Shown here: positions 10,771-23,300 of the stretch, one piece after another
Numbering within the stretch: position 1 is the stretch's first letter
Layout of the letters: each line of letters begins with the position of its first letter
DNA from: Claviceps africana
Taxonomy: Eukaryota > Ascomycota > Sordariomycetes > Hypocreales > Clavicipitaceae
Direction of reading: 5' to 3'
Assembly (NCBI GenBank): GCA_018360145.1
Contig: SRPY01000016.1
Coordinates: 62,001 to 126,000, forward strand
DNA length: 64,000 nt
Translations under genes and position numbers: made by a program
Notes under the pieces: generated by a model
The model's input: the letters and a program-made list of their open reading frames with translations, nothing else
Database searches by the model: none
What the model was told of the DNA's origin: nothing

Positions 10771-12441
10771 CTATAGTGGGTCTGTAGTATCCAGTCTCGT
10801 CTCGCCAGACCCCACAGCCATGCTCGTCTCCACTCCGCTCAGCCTGAAGCTCAAGTCACATCGCTGACCCCGCGGCATGGCGTTCTGCGTTCCTAGCTGC
10901 TCCATATTCCGGCCCGTCGTCGACGACAGCGGGTCGTTGCAGAATTCAAACTCCATCACGACCGCGGCAACCAGGAGCTTGATCTCTGCCAGGGCGAACG
11001 CCTTGCCCAAGCAGAGACGGGCGCCGTAGCCGAAAGCCACCAGGCACGACTCCATGACACGCAAGGTCTCCTCGTCTGCGTTCAACCAGCGATCGGGCCG
11101 GTAGGACTGCGCGTCTTGGAAGACGTCTGGTCTGTGGTGCAGCGACAACGTCGATGATGACACGAGAGTCTAGTTGCGGCCTTCTTGTTAGCCCTGGACG
11201 GATCTCTTGGGGCACACGCAGTGTCCAGAGAATGCAACGGCACATTTCCAGCACGAGACTCTACTCACCCCAGCAGGAAGCACGAAGGCCCCATATGCCT
11301 TTGTCGCAGGCACGACCCTCTCCGCCCTCCCACTCGACAGAGGATTGACGCGGCTAGACTCTCGGACACAAGCATCTAGGACGGGTGCGTTCATGATAGC
11401 AGCGAATTCGGGGAAGCCGTCCGCGCTTCGGGGCAGTGAACGAAGCTCTTGTCGAACACGGTCCTGCCATTGCGGTTGACGGGCCAAATTCCAAAGTGCA
11501 AAGGTGAGGGCGAGTGCCACAGTCGTCTGGGCGGCATGCAGATTGTCCAGGATCTCCGCTGCAATCCATGATATAGAGAGCGGCTCTCCATCGGGTGTCT
11601 TCGCGTGAGTCAGTTGGTGTAGCAGCGAGCCTGGTACCATCTTGTCCGGACTGGTTCGTGCCGAGATTACTTTTTCCATGTTCCATTCAATCAGTCTCTC
11701 CTCGGCCGAAAGGAAGGCAGGGTCTCTCTTCGCCCAGGAGAGGACGCCCCTGATTATTTTGTGCACCAAGGGGAAGTTGTAGGATAAATTATTCCAGACC
11801 TCGACCTCCTTCCACCCTTGCAGGATGACTCGCTCCTCGCACTCGTTATCCTCAATTGTGCGAGCGCACAGCCGCGGGCCGTACGTGAGGTTTGTTATGT
11901 TGTCGAACGAATAATAGTTGCAGAACAGCAAGACATCTACCGTAGGACGAATTTTGATCTCTGTCTTCAAGAGGTCGACCAACTTTCGAGCGTTGCGACA
12001 TATGGGTTCCAGGGTGGCCGACTGGTAGATGGAGGTGGGCTGGTAAAAGGCAAAGGTGCGCTTCAGCAACTGCCGGTGCTCTTTGACACCCAGGGCGCAG
12101 AATATAGGCCGTTCACCATAAAACATGAAATTGTCGAAATAGTGACTCTTGGGATGCCGTCCAGTAGAGCCGTATATCTCTTTCGTGAGCGACGCGCTGG
12201 AGACGGAAACCTCGCCGGGAGCAACGAGCACCACATCGCCATAAGTAGAATGCCACTCCCGGATCTTTCTGGCACGGCGCAACCACATATCGTGGTACAC
12301 GGCCCAGTACCGGGTGATCTTGCATAGCTTTGGCCCCGGAATATCTTTGTATGGAGAGAAATATAGCGCGTAGACAACTCGACTCACAGCCAGACTCAGC
12401 AGTAGACCAAAAGACAGAGCTAAAAGAGTGTAGACGGTCAT
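10771..12441 (-). CDS. Cytochrome P450 monooxygenase, 2 exons, 523 aa
   Basis: Heme-thiolate oxidase, most likely ER-anchored, expected to hydroxylate or otherwise oxidise the peptide or an amino-acid precursor. Exons: 12441-11269 and 11169-10771. The 99-nt intron has a GTGAGT donor and a GCTAAC branch site, and splicing restores the family sequence LPAG|TLVSSSTLSLHHRPDVF. Residues 1-30 form a membrane anchor, followed by the proline-rich hinge (DIPGPKL). The ExxR motif is ESSR, the PERF-like element is YRPDRW, and the heme loop is FGYGARLCLGKA with the Cys ligand. The I-helix reads HAAQTTV, where the usual acidic residue before Thr is Gln. The start at 12441 lies 50 nt downstream of a poly-T run on the sense strand. 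It is divergent from the NRPS, which supports co-regulation. The substrate cannot be predicted. Confidence 0.93.
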
Positions 12442-12490
12442 GGTTCGTGTGTAAGTATTTTCAAGATTGCAGTCACAATTTTACAAAAAG

Positions 12491-12525
<35 letters not shown>

Positions 12526-14302
12526 AGGGCACCCGCTAGAATACAGGAGCGGTGCGAATGATAACATATTACATGATTTGCAAGGTCACTTGTGTCGCTT
12601 TAAAGCGTATTGCTCATTATAGAATATGGCCCAAGGCCGTTTCTTGCTTTTCTTTTCTTTTCTATTCTTTTGCCTTATTTTAAAAAATAAAAAATTCCGA
12701 TCTCCCTGTTTTTGTTTGCTGGAAATTTTCTTAGGGCATTATTGGAGGATCAAGACATCATGGGGACATTGCATGGGCGGAATGACGATGGTCGTCGAAA
12801 CCAGTTTGGTCAAATTCACACCGTTTTGGCAAAGCCGGCATGAAAAAGTACGAAATTCTGAGCTAAACTCCATGGTCAATCAGAATTCAAGAGAGAAGAA
12901 AAAGGCAACGTCAGGTTGCTTCGTGTACATGCTCGATTCATGTCCGCAACCGTACACGGTTGTCGAAACAAGAAACTCGGCATGTCCCCGGGGCGTGCGT
13001 ATAGAAATCCGCGTAACATCATACCCCGGACGTTGAATTCTATGCAAAATCAACATCCCACACACGTTTGCGCTGTGACGATTGGAAGGCCGGGGGTGGC
13101 TACGCCGGGTCATTTCAGGCACGATGACGCTATACAAAACATAGTAATGTCGTGATCGTGCTAGTATTTTACGTCATGCTTCGGTTTTTCTTCCCATCGA
13201 TATTTTCAAGCTCAGCTGCCACCTGTCTGTGTCAACGTAGTACAATTACATAATAGGTGAGCAGCCATATGCGGGCGGCCGAGCTGAAAGCTCTGACAAG
13301 ACAAGAGAAGGCGGCCAGCGCAGAACCCGACACGGATCGGACATAGACGACATTACTAGCCATCACCTCCAACGGCCCGACGCACCGGGCCGTTCATGTG
13401 GACATTTAGGTTGGCATGATTGGCACAGCGCCTAATATGGAGGTACGTTCGCCGGGGAGGCCACATGCGTCAGGGGGTGTATTAGTATCCGCCCGACCGA
13501 TGTGGACGAGTCACTGCTCCCGATGCCATCAATGTCACGCTGACGTGTGGTCCATTGTGGCCGCAAAGGCGTGTTTGGTAAATCTCGAGTGCGGTGAGGA
13601 CAGACGAATTTTTGTTCTAGTACATTGCTGAGAAAGTTTATACCAATGGGGTCTAGTCGGCTCGATTCGTCTGGGGTACGTTCAAGGACCAGACCAGTCT
13701 GGTCGGCCATCTCTCTCGCCATCTCGCCACGTTACCCGTGGAACCATCTTGTTTACCAGTGCTACACAGCATGTTGTCCAAGATCTCAGGTCTATTCAGG
13801 GGACGGTGATACGCCTTTCTAGACCCAGCTCACCGGCAAAGACATGGTGCTCTCCAGAGGCTGAGACAGGTTGTGAAACCTTTACATAATACGCAACTCT
13901 TCAGCGGCGGTGGACGTCTCTGCTGATTTGATATTCCGGGAGGGAAAACTAATACTGTTACTGTAGAATACGGGTTGTGTCTGTATATTGCTACAGTCTT
14001 ACAATGAATCCGTGAACACCAAGGACCGCATAGTAATGCAGTCGAGAGCATGTACAAGGGCCGGAACGCCACAATTGCATGGCAATGAACCTCACCGTTC
14101 CTAACTTATCCAATTCTGTCCACAAAAGGCTTCACCATTTCCTCCTAGAATGTAAAGCAGGTCCTTAAGAGAAGTTCGTTCTTCCTTCCATGCAGGCTCT
14201 GTCGATTCATGAGCGAACCCTTCTTCTTTTCCCACACATCTCCGAATTCACCAACGTCGTTGTCACGACATACTGCATTTAGACAATAACGATACATGTA
14301 CA
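12442..14302. promoter_or_regulatory. Divergent intergenic region between P450 and NRPS
   Basis: 1.86 kb shared upstream region of two divergent cluster genes, so it probably carries both promoters and any cluster regulator site. A 34-nt poly-A run (12491-12524; poly-T on the P450 strand) lies in the P450 leader. I see no convincing gene inside. Short frames such as 13416-13631 resemble no known protein. I did not identify a specific operator with confidence. Confidence 0.55.
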
Positions 14303-17300
14303 ATGTCAACCGTTGTATCAATACAGTTGCAAAGCCGTCCCCCGTCGCCTCCTGAAGTCAAGGTGGCCACGGATCATGATCTCGAGCGCATTTGGAAATG
14401 GAACGCGTCTGTTCCTGAGACTATTCATGGCCGCGTCCATGGTTTGATCACCAAGAGGGTGCGATGCCAGCCCGATGCCCAGGCCGTCTGTGCCTGGGAT
14501 GGAGATTGGAGCTATCGTCAACTGGACGAGCTATCGACCAACTTGGCCCATCAATTGGTGCGCATGGGCGTTGGACCCGACGTCCTGGTTGCTCTGTGCT
14601 TTCAAAAGTCTAAATGGACTCCAATCGCGATGCTTGCCGTCATGAAGGCCGGAGGAGCATCGGTGGCCTTGGAGCCGTCACTGCCGCACGAACGGTTACG
14701 AAGCATCGTCCAACTGGCCGAGCCGCACCTGACGCTTTGCGCCTCCTTGACCGTCGAACTCGCCAGAAATGTCGCCAAGGAACCACTTCTAGTTATAGAT
14801 GAGCTGACCTTGGACTCTGTATGCCCGGACAGCTTGCCAGACGTTCAGTCGTGGAACAAGCTCTACGTTATTTTCACATCTGGCAGTACGGGTACACCAA
14901 AGGGTACAATCACTACCCATGCCAACTTTTGCAGCGCAATTCACCACCAACAGGCGTTTCAAGGATACTCGCCTTCTTGGCGAGTGTACGATTTTGCCAA
15001 GTACTCCTTCGATATCACGTGGTCAAATTTCATTCACACAACCACGTCTGGTGGTTGTCTTTGCATTCCGTCGCAAGAAGAAGCTATTAACAACCTGGCT
15101 GGTTCTATACGGGCGTACAACGCAAATTTTATGAACATCACGCCATCAGTCGGTGGCATGGTGCGCCCGTCGGACTTGCGTGGTATAATGGAGCACGTCG
15201 TTTTTGCCGGCGAGGCTCTGCCAAACCATCTCGCGGCACAGTGGGCACAGCATGTCCGCGTCATGAACCTGTACGGTCCGGCTGAATGCACAGTTGGAGT
15301 CACTCTGGATGTGATCGGCGAGACGGCCAACACGAACGCCGCTTTTGCAAGCATTGGCCGCGGATTGGGCTCCTGCACATGGATTGTCGATCCAACCTGT
15401 CACGATAAGCTGGTTCCCGTGGGGGAAGTTGGCGAGTTGGTGCTGGAAGGTCCAATCATAGGAGCTGGTTATCTTGACGATGCTGAGAGAACGGCTGCAG
15501 TGTTTATTGACAACCCCGAGTGGCTGGTCAAGGGGCCGCCCGGCGGTGTAGGAAGACACGGCCGGCTCTACAAAACAGGTGATCTTGTACGCTATGAGGC
15601 GGACGGCAAACTTGCTTTTGTAGGCCGCAAAGACACACAAGTCAAAATAAACGGCCAGCGCGTGGAGCTGGGCGACATTGAATACCATGTACGAGAACAT
15701 GCTGCCGGTGGCCCAGATTTGCAGGTAGCTGCAGAGCTCGTAACCCCATGCGACAGTGACAGACCGCTACTCGTAGCCTTTGTGCAAATGATGCCGCCGA
15801 CTTCTACTCACGACAGCGAGGCGTTGGAATTCGAGCTGAACAGAGTAATTGACGGGCTCAATGAAAGATTGGCCATTCACCTACCGCCATACATGATCCC
15901 TTCCGCGTACATCCCCTTAAAAGCCTTCCCCAAGACTGCCAGTGGCAAGATGGATCGGCGGAAGCTGAGGGAATATGGCAAGACTTCGACCACGCAAGAG
16001 CTTACCGCCCAAGCTTCATCTCCATCCAAGAAGAAAGCTCCAACCGCGAAGATGGAGCTGCGCCTACAAGCCCTCTGGGCGACTGTCCTTGGCCTTCGTG
16101 TCGATGACATTGGATCAGACGACAGCTTCTTACGCCTCGGAGGAGATTCAATAGCGGCCATGAAGCTGGTCGGCATAGCGCGCGACCATGGGCTGTCCTT
16201 GAGTGTCGCCGATATTTTCAACCACCCGGTACTGGTCGACATGTCAGCTACCGTTGGCGAAGTCTTTGAAGAGGCAAGCCCAATCGAGCAGTTTTCCTTG
16301 CTCAATAGCCATATAGATGTATCAGTGGCGCGAAGACAAGCTGCAGATGCCTGTGGGGTAAACATTGCTGACATCGACGACATTTTCCCCTGCACGCCTC
16401 TTCAGGAGGGGTTGATTGCCCTGACGGCCAAGCACGAGGGTGATTATGTCTCCCGACATGTATTCCAGCTGCACCCTCAAGTGGATTCAGACCGTCTAAG
16501 GAGGGCATGGAATCGGGTGGTAGCAAAGACTCCTATCCTACGAACACGCATCGTCGACCTCGATCAGCAGGGACTTGTGCAGGTAGTGATTAACCAATCA
16601 CCGACATGGACATCCGCAGGAGGGTTGATGAGCCTTGAAGAGTACCGGCATGGTGAGAGCAATCTTGCAACAGCCTTAAGCACTCCCTTGGTCTGCTTTG
16701 GACTCATTCAAGAGCCACGCGGCGAAGAGATGAGGCGTTTCTTTGTATGGACGATTCACCATGCACTTTATGATGGGTGGTCTAAGCCGCTGTTGTTGGA
16801 GGAATTGGCTCAGGCGTATACCGGGAAGATACCACCAGGTACTTCGACGCCGTTTCAAAGCTTTGTCAAGTATATCAAAGACATTCCAACGGCGGAATCC
16901 TCCAAGTTTTGGTTGGCCCAGTTTGAGAATTTCGAAGCACAGGTTTTCCCAGAACTACCTTCGCCGTGGTACGAAGCGAGATCCGATCACTTGAAGGTGC
17001 ACAGCATTGCCAATCTGCAGTGGCCGAAACTCGCGGGTGTGACAGCGTCAACCACGTTGCGGGCCGCGTGGTCCATTCTCACCTCGTGTTATACCAATGC
17101 AATGGAAACCGTCTTCGGTGTGACGGTGAGCGGTAGGCAGGCGGCCGTACGAGGCGTGGATCGGATGACAGGTCCTACCATTGCGACGGTGCCTGTGCGT
17201 ATTCCTCTAAACATGGGCAGCACCATCGCGGATTTCCTTCTTCAAGTTCAGAAACAGAGTATCGACATGACAAAATTTGAACAGACTGGTCTGCAACAAA

Positions 17301-20300
17301 TTCGACGACTGAGCCCGGAAGCAGAAAGAGCCTGCGACTTCCGGACCCTACTTGTTATTCAGCCGGCCGCTGACAAGAAGGAGAAGCACGCCTGTGATGG
17401 TCTTTTTGTGTCTGCAAGTAATGGCGAGCTATGGTCGCAAGTCGAAGACCAGATGGCGGAGTTCCGCACATATCCGCTCTCGCTGGAGTGCCAGCTGCAC
17501 GATGATGGCGTCGTTGTGTCGACCAGATTCGACGCTGGTGTGCTCACCGAGGGGCAAGTGGCTATTCTCATGAGGCAGCTCGAGCATGTTCTTCGCCGGC
17601 TGTGCGATGCTGAGTCTCGTCAGACCAGTCTTGGAGACATGGAGCTGGTTGGACATGAGGATCTAGGCCAGATGTGGCATTGGAATTCGGTTGTGCCTGA
17701 ACCTGCAAGGGTGCTTGTGCATCAACTGATCGAGGCCACGACAAGACAGCAGCCAGAGGCGCAGGCTGTTTGCGCTTGGGATGGCAACTGGACGTATGCC
17801 GAGCTTGATAGACTATCGAGTCATCTGGCCTATTCTCTCGTTGGTTCGGGAGTCGGCCCCGAGGTCGTCGTGCCGCTGTGTATTGAGAAATCGAAGTGGA
17901 TGCCGGTGGCCATGATGGCCGTGATGAAGGCTGGCGGAGCGTCGCTCGCGTTGGATTACGCGCAGCCAGAGGACCGACTTCGCAGCATCGTGCATCAGGT
18001 GAGTCCAGTCGTGATACTGACTTCAGCAGGCAATCAGGATCTCGGTCGTCGTTTGGCGCCCCGCATTTCGGCGGTGGTGGTCGTGGTCGGCGAGCAGCTG
18101 CTGGACAGCCGGCTCACAGTGCCGGCTGTGACGCTGCCGGCGGTCGAACCTTCCAACAAGCTCTACCTCGTCTTTACATCTGGCAGCACTGGCCAGCCCA
18201 AAGGCGTCGTCGTTACCCACGAAAACATCGCCAGCGCAATCTTGCATCAGCGCAAGACACTCCGATTCACGAAGCAGTCAAGAATCTACGACTTTGCGTC
18301 GTACATGTTCGATGTAGTTTGGTGCAATCTTCTTCAGGGTCTTTCAGCCGGAGGCTGTATCTGCATTCCCAGCAACAATGACCGCCGAAATGACCCTCTG
18401 GGCACAGCCTCGCGCCTTGGCGCCAACACGGCCATCCTGACACCGTCAACCATTCGTGGACTCGATCTGAAGCCGTTGGGTTGTCTAAGGCACATCCATT
18501 TCATCGGAGAGCCGCTCTCGACTGATGAAATTGATGGGTTGCATACAGACACCGTCGTGACGAATCTATATGGCCCAACGGAGTGTACAACATTCAGCAC
18601 TGCCCAACGAGTCCTTGGGGACCCATCGTCATCGAAACAAATCATAGGAATCGGCTCAGGCTGTGGCCTTTGCACATGGCTGGTCAAGCCTACAGATCAC
18701 TCTAAGCTGGTTCCACTGGGATGTGTCGGTGAGGTTCTGCTGGAAGGGCCACTGGTGGCCGCTGGCTATCTGGGCGCTGAGAAGAAAACGGCGGCTGCCT
18801 TCTTTAACGACCCGGCCTGGCTCTTAAAGGGATGTGACAATTACGCTGGTCGCCGCGGACGCATTTACAAGACCGGAGACCTTGCTCGATATGATACCGA
18901 CGGCAATTTATTTTTTCTCGGGAGAAAGGATTCTCAAGTCAAGATCAGCGGGCAGCGGGTTGAGCTGGGTGACATTGAGCACCATATCCAAGCCAATATT
19001 CTCGGTCATGAAGATGTAAACGTTGTTGCAGAGGTTGCAAAACCGACCGGAAGTGGCAATGCCATTCTGGTAGCGTTTATTCAAGTCTCCTGTGCTTCCG
19101 GATCTTGCCATGAAGATGACATGCAGAACCAATTAGAAATAATCACAGCTGGTCTTCAGGATAGGCTCCTTGCACAGCTACCGGCCTACATGATTCCGTC
19201 GGCATATATTCCAATCAATAGTATCCCGGTCACACCTACCGGCAAGATTGATCGCCGCAAGCTTCGTGCCATGGCACAGCAACTAACCTTTGAGCGTCTC
19301 ATGGGAACTAAACGTTCCTCTAATGTCGAGAGACGACAACCGGCTACTGTTGCTGAGAAGGCGTTACAGGAGATCTGGTCGGCCGTTCTCGGTGTGAGTG
19401 CCAGTTCCATCAGCGCCGAAGATAATTTCCTGCGTATCGGCGGTGACTCTATCGCCGCTATGAGACTTGTCGCAGCAGCTCGTAAGCAGTGCATGTCTTT
19501 CACAGTCTCGCAAGTCTTTCAACACCCGCTCCTCAGCGACCTGGCTAAAGTGATTGGGGAGCCGGCTCTTTGCTCTGATGGGGAGACCAGTCGACACCAG
19601 CATGAACCATTCGCCCTCTTGAATACGAAAGACAGCGTTGAAGAAATCAGGAAAAATATTGCAAACAAGATCAACATAGATCCTAGCCAGATTGAAGATG
19701 CCTTCCCATGCACACCATTGCAAGAGGGCTTGCTGGCTCTGACTGCAAAACGGCCTGGGGATTATGTTGCACGATTCGTCTACCCTCTGCAGCCCGGTGT
19801 GGACACAGAGCACTTTATTAGAGCCTGGGAAGCTGTGATGTCTGCTACACCCATTCTGCGCACACGTATTATTGATCTTGGTGAGGCCGGATTAGTTCAA
19901 GTCATTGCCAATGAGCCAACAACATGGGCACTCAGGGGCGAGTTAATGAGTCTGGACGCATATGAAATGGCAGACAGACGACTCAACACTGGTCTGGGAA
20001 TGCCCTTGACACGATTTGCCGTCATTCGAGACCCGGTCAATGACACTCGCTTCTTTGTCTGGACCATTCACCATGCTCTTTACGATGGCTGGTCTGTTTC
20101 CCTGATGCTTCAGAAATTGGATGCTGCCTTCTATGTAACCGATGTCAAGGACATGCCTCGCTCACCTCCGTTGCAGACCTTTGTCAAACACATCATTAAT
20201 CTCGACAGGAATAACGCCGCTACGTATTGGGACAGGCAATTTCAGGGTTTAGAAGCTGAGATTTTCCCGTCAATTCCTTCAAAATCCTATCAGGCGATCT

Positions 20301-23300
20301 CCAACGCCTCTATCAAGCATCGCATCTCAGACCTGTATTGGCCAAAGACTGACATAACTCCGTCCATGATGGTACGAGCGGCATGGTCGCTGTTGGCCAC
20401 AAAGTATACCGACCGACCAGAAGCCGTTTTTGGTGTAACCGTTTCCGGACGGCAGGCTGCCGTAGTGGATGTTGAGCAAATTATCGGGCCCACGATCGCT
20501 ACAGTTCCCGTAAGAGTCACCGTTGACTGGTGTGAAATGACGGTGGAACAACTTTTGCGAAAGGTTCAAGCCCAAGCAGTTGAAATGACTGCTTTCGAGC
20601 AGACGGGACTACAAAGCATTCGACGCGTCAGTTCTGACGCTGAAAAAGCATGCAGTTTCCAAACATTGATTGTCGTGCATCCCGCCGAGGAGGACGAGAG
20701 CGATCAGAGCAACATCGGAAAGTGGTTCATCAACAGACGAGGCAAGGATGTAGAAGACGATACCACCGTGACTGAGCATGATACACATGCTCTTACGATC
20801 GAATGCATTCTCGAAAGGCACGGAATGAGGGTTCGCGTTGCGTATGACGCCAAGATCCTGGACGTCGACCAAGTCAAGAGGATCGCTAGCCAATTTGAGC
20901 ACACTCTCCGACAAATATGCATGCCGGAAAATGCGCGCAAGACTATATCAGAAATAGACATGATCAGCTATCACGACATGCATAGTATTTGGGAATGGAA
21001 TAAAACCTGCCCCGACGCTTACAAGACTTGTCTGCACGATATCATATCATCGAAATCTCAAAGACAACCAGATGCTTTAGCTGTCAACGCCTGGGATGGT
21101 GATTTCTCATACCGTGAGCTTGATCATATTTCTACACAACTGGCATACTACCTAGCCAGCCTCGGCGTCAAGCCCGAGACTATCATACCTCTTTATTTTG
21201 AGAAGTCCAAATGGACGCCAGTTACAATGCTGGCCGTTATGAAAGCCGGCGGTGCATCGGTCTTGATGGACTCAAGCCAGCCGCTGGATCGCCTACAGGC
21301 TATCGTTAAACAAATTGCGCCTGTCATAGTAGTGACATCAGGACGTAACAAAACGCGTGCTGGCAAATTGACCGATTCGCCCGTCGTCGCTGTCACTGAC
21401 GATCTTGTCGAAAGACTCGGCGATTGGAAATCTCGGGAAACAATTACGCCAGCTCGGCCGTGGAATAAGGCGTATCTTATTTTCACCTCAGGAAGCACAG
21501 GCACACCAAAGGGTGCAATCTTGACGCATGAAAACGTGTGCAGTGCTATCCGTTACCAACGGCTTGCCCAAGGATACAATTCTGACGCTCGAGTATATGA
21601 CTTTACTTCGTATGCATTCGATACGGCGTGGAACAATTTCATGCATACATTCTCGGCCGGTGCTTGCCTGTGCATTCCTTCGGAGGACGAGCGGAAGGAC
21701 GATCTTTCTAGATCCATTCATCGATTCAAGCCCACTATCCTTGACATCACGCCATCTGCCGCCACAGCCCTAGAGCTTGCCACTGTCCAGTCTCTGCGCA
21801 CATTGATTCTAGGTGGCGAGAGACTTTCATCATGGCAGGCCAAGAAATTGGGAGCCCTCGTCGATGTGAAGCTGGCTTATGGACCATGCGAGTGCACACC
21901 TACGTCGACTGTTGCCACTATCGATCCCAAAAATGATGGAGAGCCTAGCATTGGACGTGGTGCTGGCACCATTACTTGGATTACTGAACCAAGAGATCAC
22001 AATATTCTAGCTCCAATTGGCGCAATTGGCGAACTTCTGCTTGAAGGTCCGCTTCTTGGTCAAGGCTATCTGGGCGACGAAGAGAAGACCAGCTCAGCAT
22101 TTATCCATAATCCTCGGTGGCTGTTGCGCGGCGGAGCGGGTAAGCCTGGCCGTGAGGGTCGATTATACAAGACTGGAGACCTCGTGAGGTATAACTCTGA
22201 TGGTACTCTTGTGTTTATCGGTCGGAAGGACGCACAGGTTAAGATCAACGGTCAGCGCGTTGAGCTTGGTGAAGTCGAGAGCCACATGGCTCGTCACCAT
22301 TTCATACGGCAGTCATTATCATTGTATCCTCAAACCGGCCCCTTCGCAAAGAGACTCGTGGGCATCTTTAGCCCCCAAGGAATTTTTCAGTCTTCGACAG
22401 AGTCTCCCATTGAGCTTGTCGATGCATCGCATCACAACGAGACTGAGGAGCATATTCAAGTGTTACAGAGTCTTTTGAGCGAATCTCTTCCGTCCTACAT
22501 GGTTCCCTTAGTTTGGATTGCCGTCAAAAATATTCCGTTGAATCCTTCAGGCAAGCTGAACCGACGTTTAGTTGAAGACTGGTTGCTACGCATGGACTCG
22601 AACACGTTTTTAAGAATCGGCTCTGTTGGCTGTTCAACAGGATGTGCACCTCCAGCTCGTGAACCAAAATCAAGTCCTGAACTTGTCATTCGTGACGCCT
22701 GCAGTGTCATCCTGAACATGAAATGCACGGATGTCAATCTTGACACCTCGTTCATCAGCAACGGTGGCGACTCTATCTCGGCTATGCGTCTCTCATCCTA
22801 TTGCCGTTCTACTAACCTTATCTTTTCGGTAGCAATGCTGCTGAGGAGCAAAACACTGGCGAATTTGGCGCATTCTGCTGTTGTTGCGACGGATTCTACC
22901 GCATGTGGCGTTGAGCGCCATCGTGAAGTCTTTGGTGAGACTTTTACCTTGTCGCCCATACAGAAATGGTTTTTCGCCCAAAGTCCACCAGAGACCATCA
23001 ATAAGAAGGATTTCTATTGCAATCAGGGCTTCTACGTGAAGCTCAACCGCCATGTGTCTACCGAAAACCTTTCTCTCGCGATACGCACAATTGTTGAACG
23101 GCATTCTATGTTGCGCGCTCAATTTGAAGAAACTTCAGACGGTTGGGTGCAGCGGGTTCCTGAGCCATCAGATGCCATCTATCACTTTGGTTATGCCAAT
23201 GTTCAGTCGGTGGATGAGATGAAGAGAAATGTGACTAAAATTCACCAGTGCTTAGACATCAAGCGTGGCTTGGTTTTCTCAGCAGACCTATACAGGCTAT

